64,000 nucleotides of DNA from Coffea arabica. Lineage: Eukaryota; Streptophyta; Magnoliopsida; Gentianales; Rubiaceae. Both the position numbers and the translations under genes were made by a program. Positions 35,257 through 46,660 of this stretch are shown here, piece after piece. The notes under the pieces were generated by a model, which was given only the letters and a program-made list of their open reading frames with translations, was not told the origin of the DNA and ran no database searches. The number at the start of each line of letters is the position of its first letter. Within the stretch, counting starts at the first letter, position 1. The DNA lies in the NCBI RefSeq assembly GCF_036785885.1, contig NC_092312.1:16696001-16760000 (forward strand), read 5' to 3'.

Positions 35257-36702
35257 AACACAAACCATGGAGTTAACCATCTTGAGATTATATATGCTTT
35301 CTATGCTTCAGAATTCAGTCTCCCTTACCTGTGCCCCGAGGGGGGGAGGGGGGGTATGGGTGTTGTTGGACGCGGGCTAGATAGTTTTGGCTGAGTGAGC
35401 CGCCAGTATGCCATCGTGATAGGGCTATTAAAGCAAAGATTAAGAGGAGGGGCTGGAACGGTTGTCTACCGTTCCGGAAAGTTCACGGTCATGAATAGAT
35501 TAAAAAAATTTGTGCGGTTCAGATCATTTATTATAATTCGATTTTCATGTCGTATGGGATCCACAAAAATGTTGTTCTAGTGTTACACCTTTTATAAATA
35601 ATGTTACATCGTGTGCAAATAATGTTACACCTTCCGAAACGGTTGCTCTGACAATCATTCCAGCCTCAGAGATCCCAAAGACTATGTGCTGTCAGCTCAT
35701 GAGAAACCAGCAATTTGCAAAGCTGAATTTTTGAATCACAAAATTGTACCTACACGCAAATAAACTTCCTTGTACTTGGAACTTATCAACAAATAGTGTA
35801 CAACGCAAGTGATGAACTCTATCGGTATCAAAATTATGTAGAAACTAACAAAAACTCAGAAGGCACTCTTTTCATATATGCTTATACTATCAATAATTCG
35901 ATAAAATTACTAGTTGTATTAATCTCACATCTCATACACAAAGAGTATAATTTAAAAAACAGTAACATCTAAATTTCATAATAAATAAACTCGTATTTTT
36001 AGTTTTTTTTTTTATTTTCAAATATGTTCTAATGACATATGGCGTGCACACAACCTTTCCAAATTCATATTTTTTAGCAGAAATTTTGATAGTATTTTTG
36101 AAAAAAAAATTCGTTTAAGATGCGAATGTATTATTTTATTTAGTGCTATTATAGCAAATGTGACGAAGATGGACAAAGTGTGATCATCCCTAATTGAAGG
36201 GGGCAAAGAGCGATTAGCCTTTTTTTCCCCTAGGTAATTACTAGGAATAAACACAGTCTGTACAGCCTTGGATGATCTGTCTTTTGTTATTGTTTTTTGT
36301 CGTTGTTTATTGATTGGAAAATATTTTTATTATTTACACTTCATCTTTTATTATTTACGCTCCACCATTTATTTTATGATATGATCAATGATCTATTTTT
36401 TGTTGTTGTTTATTGATTGAGAAATGTTGTTTGCACTCCATCCTTTATTATTTATACTTCCACCATTTGTTTTATGATATGATATAATAAATAAAAATTA
36501 TATAATTAAAATGATAGTAATAATAATGTGATTAACAAAAATAGATGTGGAAATAACATTTTCCTATTAATTTTCTTTCTTTTTTTAATTAGCACTACTG
36601 GAGAAGCCCTCGTCCGGGGTAATTTGGTCCTCTTCACACTTTTCTTCTCCAAACGGGTTTTGGGTTTTTCTGTCCATTCTCCAATCTGCTAAAACCACGA
36701 AA
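35257..36702. other. Spacer TIC62 to methyltransferase
   Basis: No gene supported. A G-rich tract (gagggggggaggggggg) lies near 35338-35354. The region from about 36290 to 36480 holds a loosely repeated AT-rich segment (tttattatttac..ctccaccattt, twice at a spacing of about 110-120 bases). The last 100 bases are promoter and 5' UTR of the next gene. Confidence 0.45.
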
Positions 36703-38804
36703 ATGGAAAATCTGAGCGGAAACCCGGTTGAATCCCATAAAAGTGACGTACTTCCTGCTTCCGCTTCCGCATATCTTGACCCTCACTACTGGTAAGGAGA
36801 GCTTTTCAACCAACACCACAAAGCTAGACCGTGAAATTTCCATTTGTGCTATGTTTCCTCACTGAAAAACGTCCTCCCTATTTATTTTTTTTTTAATTTT
36901 CTTTGGAAATTTAATATTTCAGGGACGATAGATTCTCTCATGAGGAACATTACGAATGGTTCAAAGATTACTCTCACTTTCGTCATCTCATCCTTGACCA
37001 CATTAATCCAGCTTCTTCTGTAACCTCACTCTACTTGTACAAGTGTTTTTATCCCCCTAAAAATTGTTTGCAAATTACAATTGGGGTTTCTGAGCCAAGT
37101 ATGCTGTACAGGTATTGGAGCTGGGGTGTGGAAACTCTCAGCTGTGTGAAGGGTTGTATGGAGATGGGATTACTGAGCTCACCTGCATTGATTTGTCACC
37201 TGTGGCTGTGGAGAAGATGAAGCAGAGATTAATATCCAAGGGCTACAAGGGTTTGTTGTGCTATTTTAACTTACTTGCATGAACCCTTTTCAAGTTCTTT
37301 TCAAGCTTATTATTTTGGTTGATTCTGCAAGGTAGTATGTTTCTTTTTGTCATTGTATAGGATATAGGTTAAAATCAATTGGGACAGTCGCCAATGGAAA
37401 GTTGGAATTTAAGAATAAAGATTAGGAGTTGGACTTTTGGGCCAAATTAGTTTATCTTTCTCGCTTCTTTCAAAGTAGAAAATTTTAGTGATAGACTTAC
37501 TTTTAGTGGTGACTCTCACAATGATGTGCTAGATATTAAGTATGAGACGTGCCGAATGCCGTGGAAATTGCCTCTTCTCATGCAAGTAAACCTATCTATG
37601 CTCAATTTTCAGCCCTCCTCATGCTTGTGGACTAGGCGGGGAATAGTAACAACATATGTTTAGTTATGTTATTTGTTTAGCGATTTGCATCTGGTGGTGA
37701 ATATTTATATTCCTAGATGGTTCATAGCATTAGGTGATTAATTATTTATATTGTTCTTTTTGTCATTTATCGTCAGATATTCAGGTGTTGGAAGCTGACA
37801 TGCTGGATCTTCCATTTGCCAATGGGTGTTTTGATGTTGTTATAGAGAAGGGAACCATGGTAAGTTTAAAATTTGCAAAAGTTCTGATTTTTAAGCATTC
37901 TGGACGCTTTTCCTTCTTGTGTGGTTTGTGATATATCCCTGACTGTTCGCAGTAACAACGTATCCATGAAATTTTCAATTTGAAGGATGTATTGTTCGTG
38001 GACAGTGGTGACCCATGGAACCCACGGGTTGAAACAGTTGACAGGGTTATGTCAATGCTTCGTCAAATTCATAGGGTTTTGAAAACTCATGGCACTTTCA
38101 TTTCAATCACCTTTGGCCAGGTAGCAGGAACATGACTTCCTTCTCTCTCTTGCTCTGGCTTAGATAATAAACTTTTTGCTGATAGCAACCTCTCAAGCTC
38201 TCTCTTTCTTGGGAGGATTGTGGGAAATGAAAATCTGATCGGTTGCTCTTGAATCTTACAGCCACATTTTCGTCGTCCTTTCTTTAGTAATTCAGAATTT
38301 ACTTGGTCTACGGAGTGGAGAACATTTGGTGATGGATTTCACTATTTCTTCTACATCTTGAAAAAGGTCAGTCCTGCAAATTGCAATCTTGTAATTTGTT
38401 TGAGCCCTTTGTAAGCATGCCATTGAGAATACTCGTTTTCTAGAAAACATATTTGTGGCTTTTGTGTTGTTCCAAGTGTGTTTGCATTCAACTGACTGAC
38501 ATGCTTCTATCTCTGCTAATACTTGAATACTTGCGATAAAATTGGAGGTACATAAGCCTTCTTGATTACAATTAGGCATCAAAATAGAGGGGTTGCGCCC
38601 CCTCCCCCCCACCCAAAAAAAATGCACATAAGAGTGTGAAGTCTCTCCTGGAAACGTGAGTGATCAAATAGTGAATTGCAGGGGCACAGGATGTCAGAGA
38701 GTGCTGAATGTACTGAGAGGATCGACATGCCATCTATATCTCCTTACCACGATGAATTAGATTCTGAAGACTACATTTTCCGGACTAACATTGATGATGC
38801 CTAA
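36703..38804 (+). CDS. EEF1AKMT4/METTL13-type SAM-dependent methyltransferase
   Basis: Seven exons in frame: 36703-36791, 36923-37019, 37112-37250, 37777-37859, 37986-38120, 38262-38366, 38682-38804, giving 256 residues. SAM-binding motif I is VLELGCGNSQLCEGLY; the acidic post-I residue lies in TCIDLSPVAVEKM; then QVLEADMLDLPF and FDVVIEKGTMDVL, the EKGTxD signature shared with METTL13 and EEF1AKMT4 (translation elongation factor 1A lysine methyltransferases). The N-terminal YLDPHYWDDRF with a nearby EEHYEWFKDY is the usual opening of this family. By homology it should methylate a protein lysine, perhaps on eEF1A, in the cytosol; the substrate in plants is inference. No targeting signal is obvious. 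The final codons and stop are contained in a local tandem duplication. Confidence 0.92.
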
Positions 38805-38903
38805 AGTCTGGGGTGAGTTGAAGCGTTTCTTATGCTTTCATTTTCCGGACTAACATTGATGATGCCTAAAGTTTGGGGTGAGTTGAAGCGTTTCTGATGC
38901 TTC
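38774..38903. repeat. 65-bp tandem duplication spanning the methyltransferase stop codon
   Basis: Copy 1 (38774-38838) includes the last codons (IFRTNIDDA) and TAA of the methyltransferase; copy 2 (38839-38903) repeats the same sequence in the 3' UTR with two or three substitutions (tctgggg to tttgggg; ttcttatg to ttctgatg). The two copies begin cattttccggactaac. Confidence 0.93.
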
Positions 38904-39789
38904 TTAAGTTGTTCTGACAACCTTCTTTGCTTCTGCATATAATTGGAGAACAAAGAGAAGAATGTGACAAGCTTTTGGTGATGATAGCAACAGAATTCAA
39001 CACTAATTTGTGCAAGAAGTGCCTTTGTATCATGTCGGCAGTGTTTTAGGCTACCTCTTTATTGTAGTTCCCCCTCGTCTCACAAAATTTTAGCAGCCAA
39101 AGGGAAGACGCACAGGTAATTTGGCCGTGCAGGGTGTTGCTTGTTTCCAATGTCTCTAAGCATACATGATTAGTGACTCAGTCAATTAGGTATAAACCAC
39201 GAGAACGGCCATGCCTTTTACTCAAAGCTGTTGGATGGAATCATTCTTATTGCGTAAGCTATCATCCTGTTTTCCCACTTTTTGATGGCCAAAGCTATCA
39301 TGATCTTTTAGAGACTTTTTCTTTAAGCTCCCTTTTTCCTCCCCCTTTTTTAGCTTTCTTTATAAGTGGCAAGCATAGCCTAGGGAGATAATGTAGTGGC
39401 TTCTAATTCTGCTTCTTGAATGAGTATTGTCCAATTACGTCCTAGATAGGTGTTGGTGGTATGGAAAATCTTAGAGCATGTATCCGAGCGGGCAGGAATC
39501 CTTAAAAAGGCCCAATTTCACGAATTTGTGTAATGGCTTCTTGGTAAACATGATTGTTGGAGCCTCCGGCTTTTCTTTAAAAAAAATGTACCGGATTTAG
39601 GGACTTGTTTGGGGATCAGCACTGGTATTGTGGGGTGTCCTACATTTAATAGACCATTGCTACCTCTGTTTGGTGAACTTTAAGTCATTTAGCTGATGTA
39701 GCAAACTTGATATGTAATGAAAAAGCAACTAGTTACGCCTTTAAGAGCAAAGCAAAAGCTAAATGGGGCTTGCACATCTAGCTTTTATT
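38904..39789. other. Methyltransferase 3' UTR and spacer
   Basis: No gene supported. The short ORFs here lack known features. Nothing repeated was noticed apart from the array that follows. Confidence 0.45.
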
Positions 39790-40204
39790 GGAGTAGAAAA
39801 GACCGAAGGTCATCTACAACGAAAATGGACAAAATTAAGGAAATGCAACCAAAAGTCACCTACAAGAAGAAAAGCAAGAAATTGACAGATCTACAACGAA
39901 AATAGAATGAAGGAAAGGCAACCAAAGGTTATCTACAACAAGAAAAGACAGGAAATTGATAGAACTGCAGCGAAAATGGACAAAATTAAGGAAAAGCTAT
40001 CTACAATGAAAATGGACAAATTAAGGAAAAACGGCAACCAAAGGTCATCTACAACAATAGACGTCAGAAAATTGATAGATCTACAACGAAAATGGACAAA
40101 ATTACGGAAAAAAGCTAAAGGAAAAATGATCTACAATGCAAATAGACAAAATTGAAGGAAAACAGCAACCAAAAATTATCTACAATGAAAAAACAAGAAA
40201 TTGA
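39790..40204. repeat. Irregular tandem array of an A-rich ~35-80-bp unit beside the tRNA gene
   Basis: At least seven diverged copies of a motif near ctacaacgaaaatggacaaa, alternating with gcaaccaaaggtcatctac, begin near 39813, 39890, 39965, 40001, 40081, 40131 and 40179. Spacing varies (about 36 to 80). The last copy ends (agaaattga) exactly where the tRNA-Asn 3' end begins. Lys-rich open frames across it are by-products of the composition. Confidence 0.75.
40188..40193 (-). terminator. Pol III T-run terminator of tRNA-Asn
   Basis: Six T on the minus strand, 11 bases past the tRNA 3' end, a standard RNA polymerase III stop signal. Confidence 0.75.
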
Positions 40205-40228
40205 CGCTAGAGGAAGGGGTTGAACCTT

Positions 40229-40261
<33 letters not shown>

Positions 40262-40278
40262 GACTGAGCTACTCCAGC
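40205..40278 (-). tRNA. tRNA-Asn (anticodon GTT)
   Basis: Minus strand, 74 nt. The acceptor stem GCTGGAG pairs with CTCTAGC (one G-T pair) and the discriminator is G. The D arm is TAGCTCAGTCGGTTAGAGC. The anticodon stem TGTGG/CCACA is perfect around the loop CTGTTAA, anticodon GTT. The T stem GAAGG/CCTTC is perfect around TTCAACC. Internal A and B boxes are intact. Upstream on the minus strand there is a TATA-like atataaag (40302-40309) about 25-30 bases before the gene, and a T6 terminator follows. No intron and no CCA. It fits a functional nuclear plant tRNA-Asn. Confidence 0.96.
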
Positions 40279-40301
40279 GCTCTGTGCGAACGATTTTTGC
40301 C

Positions 40302-40310
40302 TTTATATTA
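40302..40310 (-). promoter_or_regulatory. TATA-like upstream element of tRNA-Asn
   Basis: Minus-strand aatataaag lies about 25-30 bases upstream of the tRNA 5' end. Plant tRNA genes often carry such an AT-rich element near -30 in addition to the internal boxes. Assigned by position and sequence only. Confidence 0.5.
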
Positions 40311-40746
40311 TTGTTTTGCACAATCCAACACTTCATTTTTCTCTCGAAGGAACGTCCAGTAAAATTAGATGCATCAAAGAGTTGTTGAACTGTATTCAGA
40401 CAATTATGTACCAGTGCTTATGGGCACAGCCGCACAGTCAACGCGTGTACAATTAATAAAAAATATTAAAATTATAAAATTATTTTTGTTAGGAAGTTGT
40501 AGTTTAAAAGGATTTGACCATGCCAAATAAGCGTTTTATAATATTTTAGAAGGGTGATAGATTACTTTGGAGAAATAGTAGTTATGTCAACGGTTATAAA
40601 GATGTTACTGGGAAGTAAACAGTTAAAATGATGAAGTTGTCTTTAGTAATAAAGTTATATTTAGCAATATATTAAGTGACACATTTTGTTTTCATCAAGG
40701 TCTCGCTCTAATTTTACACCAATCTCAAGATTCTCATTTTATATAT

Positions 40747-41505
40747 AAGGCCTGTTTGGTAAGTGAATTTTATGAGTAATTGTAGAAAAACTTTATAAAG
40801 TGTATAAAACTTTTTTTTTTCTTTTTCCTTTCCTTCTTCTTCTTCTTCTTTCTTTCTTTTTCCTTTTCATTTCTCTATTCTTCTTCTTCCCCACCCAGCC
40901 ACTAATCTTTCTTCTCACTCTCTCCCTACTATTGGCCGCTAGCGCAGGCACCTTCGCTAGGCTTCGCTAGGGATTAGTGCTGGTAATACTTTGTTTTTTT
41001 TTTTTTTTGCTTTTTTCTCTTTCTCCTCCCTCTCCTCCTTCCTCCACCATTTATCTTCTCCTCCCGTCTCCTCTCTTTTGTCACGACAAAATTATCTTTC
41101 AAAGTTTAATATAATTAGTAAACTACTTAAAGGCTAGGCAAATTTTTTTGCCGTGTATCTCTATCCATTTCTTTCTATTTCTCATCCTATTTTCCAATTC
41201 ATCAAGGCCTTCCTTCTTGATTTCTCTTATCCAACACTTAAATTTTCACAAGAGAAATAACTAATTACATGGAAAAAAATTTTAGCTAGAAAAAGCCACT
41301 TATATAGCACATAAGGGCAATTTGGTCATTTTATTTTCAAAAATCAGCTTTTTAACTTTTTTTGAGAACACCCATGCATTTAATAAAATTGCTTTTCTAA
41401 TTAAACGAGAACATGTGAGTTACTTTAAAAATCCAATTTTTAAGAATTAATTATATAAAATGAGCTTATATAAAATCAAAATCAATTGAGAACAAGCCCT
41501 TATTG
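40747..41505. mobile_element. Possible composite MITE with 'GGCCTGTTTGG' type ends
   Basis: Left end AAGGCCTGTTTGGTAAGTGAA and, inverted, right end AAGGGCTTGTTCTCAATTGATT are loosely alike and resemble ends of hAT-type MITEs. No target duplication was seen and the 760-bp length with CT-rich core suggests nested or decayed insertions. Weak call. Confidence 0.3.
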
Positions 41506-41752
41506 TATAATTAAACAATGCACGCCCATACATCGAAAATAAGGAAAAAGAAAAAATCACACTGATACACGACAAAAGTTGTAAATGGAGGTGAATACTA
41601 ATTGAGCACTTTCAAACTTTTGGAATTAAGGATGATACAACTTAATTTGGCAAATGCTTTTAGATAGGGTGTAGATAATTCTTTGGTCAATTACATGTAG
41701 CATCAAGAAGCTTTCATAGAGTTTTCTCAACTTCCTTCATGTTATTTTGGAG

Positions 41753-41753
41753 C

Positions 41754-41792
<39 letters not shown>

Positions 41793-41794
41793 AA
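41753..41794. repeat. C30 tract followed by A12
   Basis: Thirty consecutive C (41753-41782) run directly into twelve A (41783-41794). Such runs are assembly-sensitive, so the true length is uncertain. Confidence 0.85.
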
Positions 41795-42356
41795 TCCTTC
41801 ATGTTATTGTTCATAATTTTATTACAAATTGCTTCCTACAGCAAAGCGGGTTGGCCCGTTGAAAGTTTGACTTGACCCATTACAAGTCCTTTTCATTTCT
41901 TTAAATATTTCTTTTAATTATCATAAAATTTGAGCATTTTTTTTTTCTTTTTTTTTTTTACCTCCTCCTTTCGTTTTAACTTTTAATTCTTGGAAGGCAG
42001 TTGGCATCCTTCCACCACACTCTTACCTTAACGACGTCGTTAAGCTTAGATTTTACCGTTTGTTTTTTGGCAATTAACCTGCATGAGCTGCCTCCCCATC
42101 GTCAGGTCACCGCAAAAAGGCAATGAGAGAAAACTCCCCCTTCTTCACTTTAGAAAACTACGCAGCATATTTCCTCTCTCCTCCCGCCGGCAGCCGCGAC
42201 TGCCTTACCGGAAATCCACCTCGATCTCGCCGTTAACAGCGATTAGTTCTCTCTACTAGCCGATCGCACTGGTTAAATTTGTCTAGCTCGATCAACCTAT
42301 TCATTCTCTCTCCTGCTATAAATAATTTGATACCTACATATATACACAAGTGATTG

Positions 42357-45300
42357 ATGGAGGATTGGATGAGTTGTGAAGAAGATTACGACAGTTCTGA
42401 TCGAGAATCGCCGGACGGATTCGAGAACGAAGATTCTGACTCCCACTGGATGCCGTTTAAAGGCCCTTCCAGCAAGGTATGGTTGCAAACAAAATTATTT
42501 GTTTTTTTGTAATTCCACTGAAAATTGAGTATTCTTCTGCATATTCATTGTTCCTTTTTATTTTTGTGATTTTATCGTAGTTTTGGATGACAATGAAGGA
42601 GAGGATTTTGCTGGTGAATTGAAAATTGTACCCTTCGTATTTTGTGCATCTTCTGTTCCTTCTTATTTAAGTTTTATATACTTCGGGAGTACTTCCAGAC
42701 CAAGACTTACTAATGGAGTTTATTTTCATTGGCAACTTAATTACCGTTTCGTTTTCTGCTTATTTGTTAATTAATAGCATTCTGAGATTTAAAAAAAAAA
42801 ACTTTCATTGTTTAAATTGTTTTTCTGGTTGAACTAATGGTGACTTGCACATTGTATACCACAATTTGGTTTGCATTTAATGAATCAGATTGCTGCATTT
42901 AAATGTATTACCACAATTGTTAGTTTGGAATACAATGTTGTCAACCTGACCTTCCTCGCTGGTTTTGCAGGTAATCACGAAAGAGTCTCTCTTGGCTGCA
43001 CAGGTGAGGAGAATATGAACTGATTCTTGTCTTATTTCTTGCAATGGTCGTCTTGCCTTGTGTCAGTATGCAGTCTTGTTCCGGAATTTTGTCCTGTCAA
43101 ACTGAGAGATTTAATGTTTGTACAGAAGGAAGATCTGCGAAGAGTAATGGAAGTGCTATCTCTACAAGAACATCATGCACGAACCCTGCTTATCCATTAC
43201 CGATGGGATGTTGAGAAGGTCTTAGCAATCCTTGTGGAAAAAGGGAGAGCTTTGTTGTTTGCTGAAGCAGGTGTAACTGTGGGTGAAAATAAAGATTCTG
43301 ATATGCCTGGATCTTCATCTACAGTATTGTGCAATATATGCATTGAAGAATTTCCTGGAAATGAGGTGACTAGCATGGATTGTGGCCATTGTTTTTGCAA
43401 CAACTGTAAGCAATCTTTCTTTAAACGGTGCCAAAAACTTGATGGGATCTTTTGAAAATTCAGACATTTTTATGTATTCTTTAAAAAAAAAAAAGGTGAC
43501 TCTACAATTTATTATCATCTTTTTATAGTCTAACATAGCCAAAAATGCCCTAGCCTAAGTCTAAGTATAGCCATTGATTGAAAGATACTTCTATGAAATA
43601 GGAAACAATTGAATTCTTATTCCATGGATGCATTACGAATTTCCATTGTGGAAAGTTATGGGCTAAATATCTTTGCCATTCTTTAAGTCAATTAGTTAAT
43701 TCTTTCTTTTTCTTCATCCCATGATAATCTGTTGGTGCTTGCCACTTAGATTCCCCCTCCCCTTAGAATAGGATAGAGTAGGTTATAGAAATGTTATCGT
43801 TGCAAAAAAAAATGATAACCTGTTGGTTTTATTTCTGTTCATCATAATTTAATCTGTCCCCTTTGAGCAAAATAACTTGTTAATTTAATGGCGCTCTTTG
43901 CAATGCTCCCACAAATAGTTTTTGATCTTGCTTTCGTTAGTTGGTTTTCATACTTTTTTTTCACATGCTAAAGCATATCAGTTTATGTTATTTAGGTTGG
44001 ACTGAGCATTTTATTGTGAAGATAAATGAGGGTCAGAGTAAGCGGATCAGGTGCATGGCGCACAAATGCTTTGCTATTTGCGATGAAACTGTTATAAGAA
44101 ATCTAGTTAGTAAGAGACACCCTGATTTGGCAGAGAAATTCGATCGTTTTCTTCTTGAATCATACATTGAAGACAACAAAATGGTCAAATGGTGTCCCAG
44201 TGTTCCTCATTGTGGGAATGCAATACGTGTTGAGGATGATGAGTTTTGTGAGGTCGAATGTTCGTGCAGCTTACAATTTTGTTTTAATTGCTTGTCAGAA
44301 GCACATTCACCTTGCTCATGCTTAATGTGGGAGCTTTGGACAAAGAAGTGTCGAGATGAATCAGAAACTGTGAATTGGATTACAGTCAACACAAAGCCTT
44401 GTCCTAAGTGTCACAAACCCGTAGAAAAAAACGGTGGTTGCAACTTAGTTAGCTGCATTTGTGGCCAAGCATTTTGGTGAGTTTCGTTTCTCATGCTTCT
44501 TTCCTATGGGTTCAAGTTGATACTTAGCGTAACACGGAAATACGAAAGCTTCTATTCAGAACCCAGTATATGCTGCATGTCATGTTATTGAATATGTATG
44601 TAGAAAATGTTTTCAAATTTTTAGATGGACACCGTGCTCTATGTTAATTCAGAGTTGAAGTAAAAGGGTTGACATTAATATCTGTTCTGTACATGTTGAA
44701 ATTTTAGAGAAACCAAATTTGTGCTTCTATAGTAATTGTATGATTTGCACTCTTGTATGGTATGTGTGTGGGGTAAATGTATGCGTGAACACTTTGCTCA
44801 CATCCACTAGTGAATTTCTTTTGAGGCTGATTTGTGGTACTGTGTTGACAAAACCTGGCGAAATTTTTTGACGGACTTACTTTCATTGTCATTCAAACTC
44901 TTGATCCAGTTGGCTATGTGGTGGAGCTACAGGCCGAGACCATACTTGGTCCTCTATAGCTGGTCATAGCTGTGGTCGCTATAAAGAAGACCGGGAAAAA
45001 AAGGCTGAGCGTGCAAAGCGAGACCTTTATCGTTACATGCATTACCATAACCGTTATAAAGCTCATACTGATTCCTTTAAGCAAGAATCTAGACTCAGGG
45101 AGACTATCAGGGAAAAGATATCCAACCTGGAAGCAAGAGATTCAAGATTGAGAGATTTCAGCTGGGTGACAAATGGACTGTACAGGCTCTTTAGATCGAG
45201 GCGTGCACTTTCATTTTCATACCCATTTGCTTTCTATATGTTTGGTGATGAATTGTTCAAAGATGAGATGACAAAAGAGGAAAGAGAAATAAAACAACAT

Positions 45301-46660
45301 TTATTTGAGGACCAGCAGCAGCAGCTTGAGGCGAATGTAGAGAAGCTATCCAAGTACATTGAGGAGCCATTTGATGAGTACGAGGAGAAAAAGATTATGG
45401 ACATAAGGATGCTAGTAATAAATATCTCTGTTATAACTGATACCCTCTGCAAGAAGATGTGAGTATGCCTGCCGAAAAGTCAAACTACAAAAAATTTTTC
45501 GAAAAAAAGTTAAACTATCTGATGTTCTTTGCTTTTGCAGGTATGAATGTATTGAGAATGATTTATTGGGTCCTCTCCAGTTCTCTGTTCACAACATAGC
45601 TCCATATCAGTCAAAAGGCATTGAGAAGGCAGTAGAGCTTGCCATTGGACGGAGCAGCAAAACCAATGTAAATCAACATCCAGAATCAGACAGTCAGACA
45701 AATGGTAGGGGTCTGTTGACTTTTCTCTACCTCATCACTTGGTACTTTGAAACTTTATGCTAGAACATTAATGGTCATGGAATCCAGTTTTTGTAAACAA
45801 GAACATTTTGCCCGCATGTCACTGTAGAGTAGTTAATTGAGCTGGTAGCTGGTTTGGTTTAAATGGGACGTGATTGTTGGAAATTAGTTTGTTGAATACT
45901 CAAACAAGAATTCTTGATTATGTACACCACACTTTGATGGGTATCCTAATTTTTCTATGCAATATATTTGTGTTTACCAAGCTGTGTAACTAAAAAGATA
46001 TCAAAGAGTTGAAAATGACCACCTCTCATTCTGTGAATGTGCAGATTTTATTCAAATTTTAAGCAGATAAGAAATGATCTATGCTTTTCTTATGATGTTT
46101 TTGATGGGGTTGAGGAAGAAGCTTATTGCTAATAGAACATAAATCCTGTATTAATATACTGAAACCAAGTTGCTTCAATGTCAAGCTTTTATCTTCTGTT
46201 TGTGAAGGCTTTCCTGCCGGTTTCAGGCATATAAACATTTTTTTTAAAGATTGCTTATACAATGACCTTTTCTTTCAAGGCACTGTTTTCAATTGTTTCT
46301 GCTATGAGAACCACATTTGAAAAAGGTCTGTATGATATCTATTGAATGTTTTGGTTGTTGAACATCTTTTTCCTTTTCCTATTTGCTTGTGCTTTATCGG
46401 GATTGTTTTTCCTTGAAAAATGGGGATTCTGATACAGAATACTCGGGTCTTTAGCTAAATGCAAACCAATCTATGAATATTAGCTTTTACTGACACTTGT
46501 GGCACATTTTGTAGGAGGGAATACAGAATCAGATCAACCATCAGCCTCTGGGACCTCTGATGAGAGTGGATGTCCTTCAAGGAAGCGTGCCAGAAAAGGA
46601 AGCTTTGGTTGCAGCCTGATTGATCTTAACTTGCCGGCGGAGGCAATTGACAGGAATTAA
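42357..46660 (+). CDS. ARI1: ARIADNE-type RBR E3 ubiquitin ligase (ARI1/ARI2-like)
   Basis: RBR ligases take ubiquitin from an E2 on RING1, form a thioester on RING2 and pass it to substrate. Seven exons in frame: 42357-42476, 42971-43003, 43126-43405, 43996-44476, 44910-45458, 45541-45704, 46515-46660, 590 residues. Order: acidic N-terminus; ubiquitin-associated-like helices (EDLRRVMEVLSLQEHHART); RING1 (CNICIEEF, MDCGHCFCNNCW); IBR (MVKWCPSVPHCGNAI, CSLQFCFNCLSEAHSPC); RING2 (KPCPKCHKPVEKNGGCNLV, then CICGQAFCWLCGGATG, the second part made by the 44476/44910 junction); and the C-terminal Ariadne domain (NRYKAHTDSFKQ, AFYMFGDELFKDEM, YECIENDLLGPLQ). In the remembered RBR layout the catalytic Cys is the one in GGCNLVSC. 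The protein ends LIDLNLPAEAIDRN as I recall for Arabidopsis ARI1. ARI2 is an equally good name. Intact. Confidence 0.95.

Larger units (their letters stand above)
40311..42356. other. Long AT-rich spacer before the ARIADNE gene
   Basis: About 2 kb without a supported gene. It holds CT-rich tracts (40809-40870 and 41010-41090), a possible MITE and a poly-C/poly-A junction (separate entries). The final 250 bases (from about 42100) become GC-richer and are the probable 5' UTR and promoter of ARI1, with a CT-rich patch near 42170. Confidence 0.45.

Noticed and set aside
39717-40155. Lys-rich ORFs (KMDKIKE, KERQPKV) as a repetitive basic protein
   Set aside because: They are translations of the A-rich tandem array, in shifting frames, with no promoter or family support.
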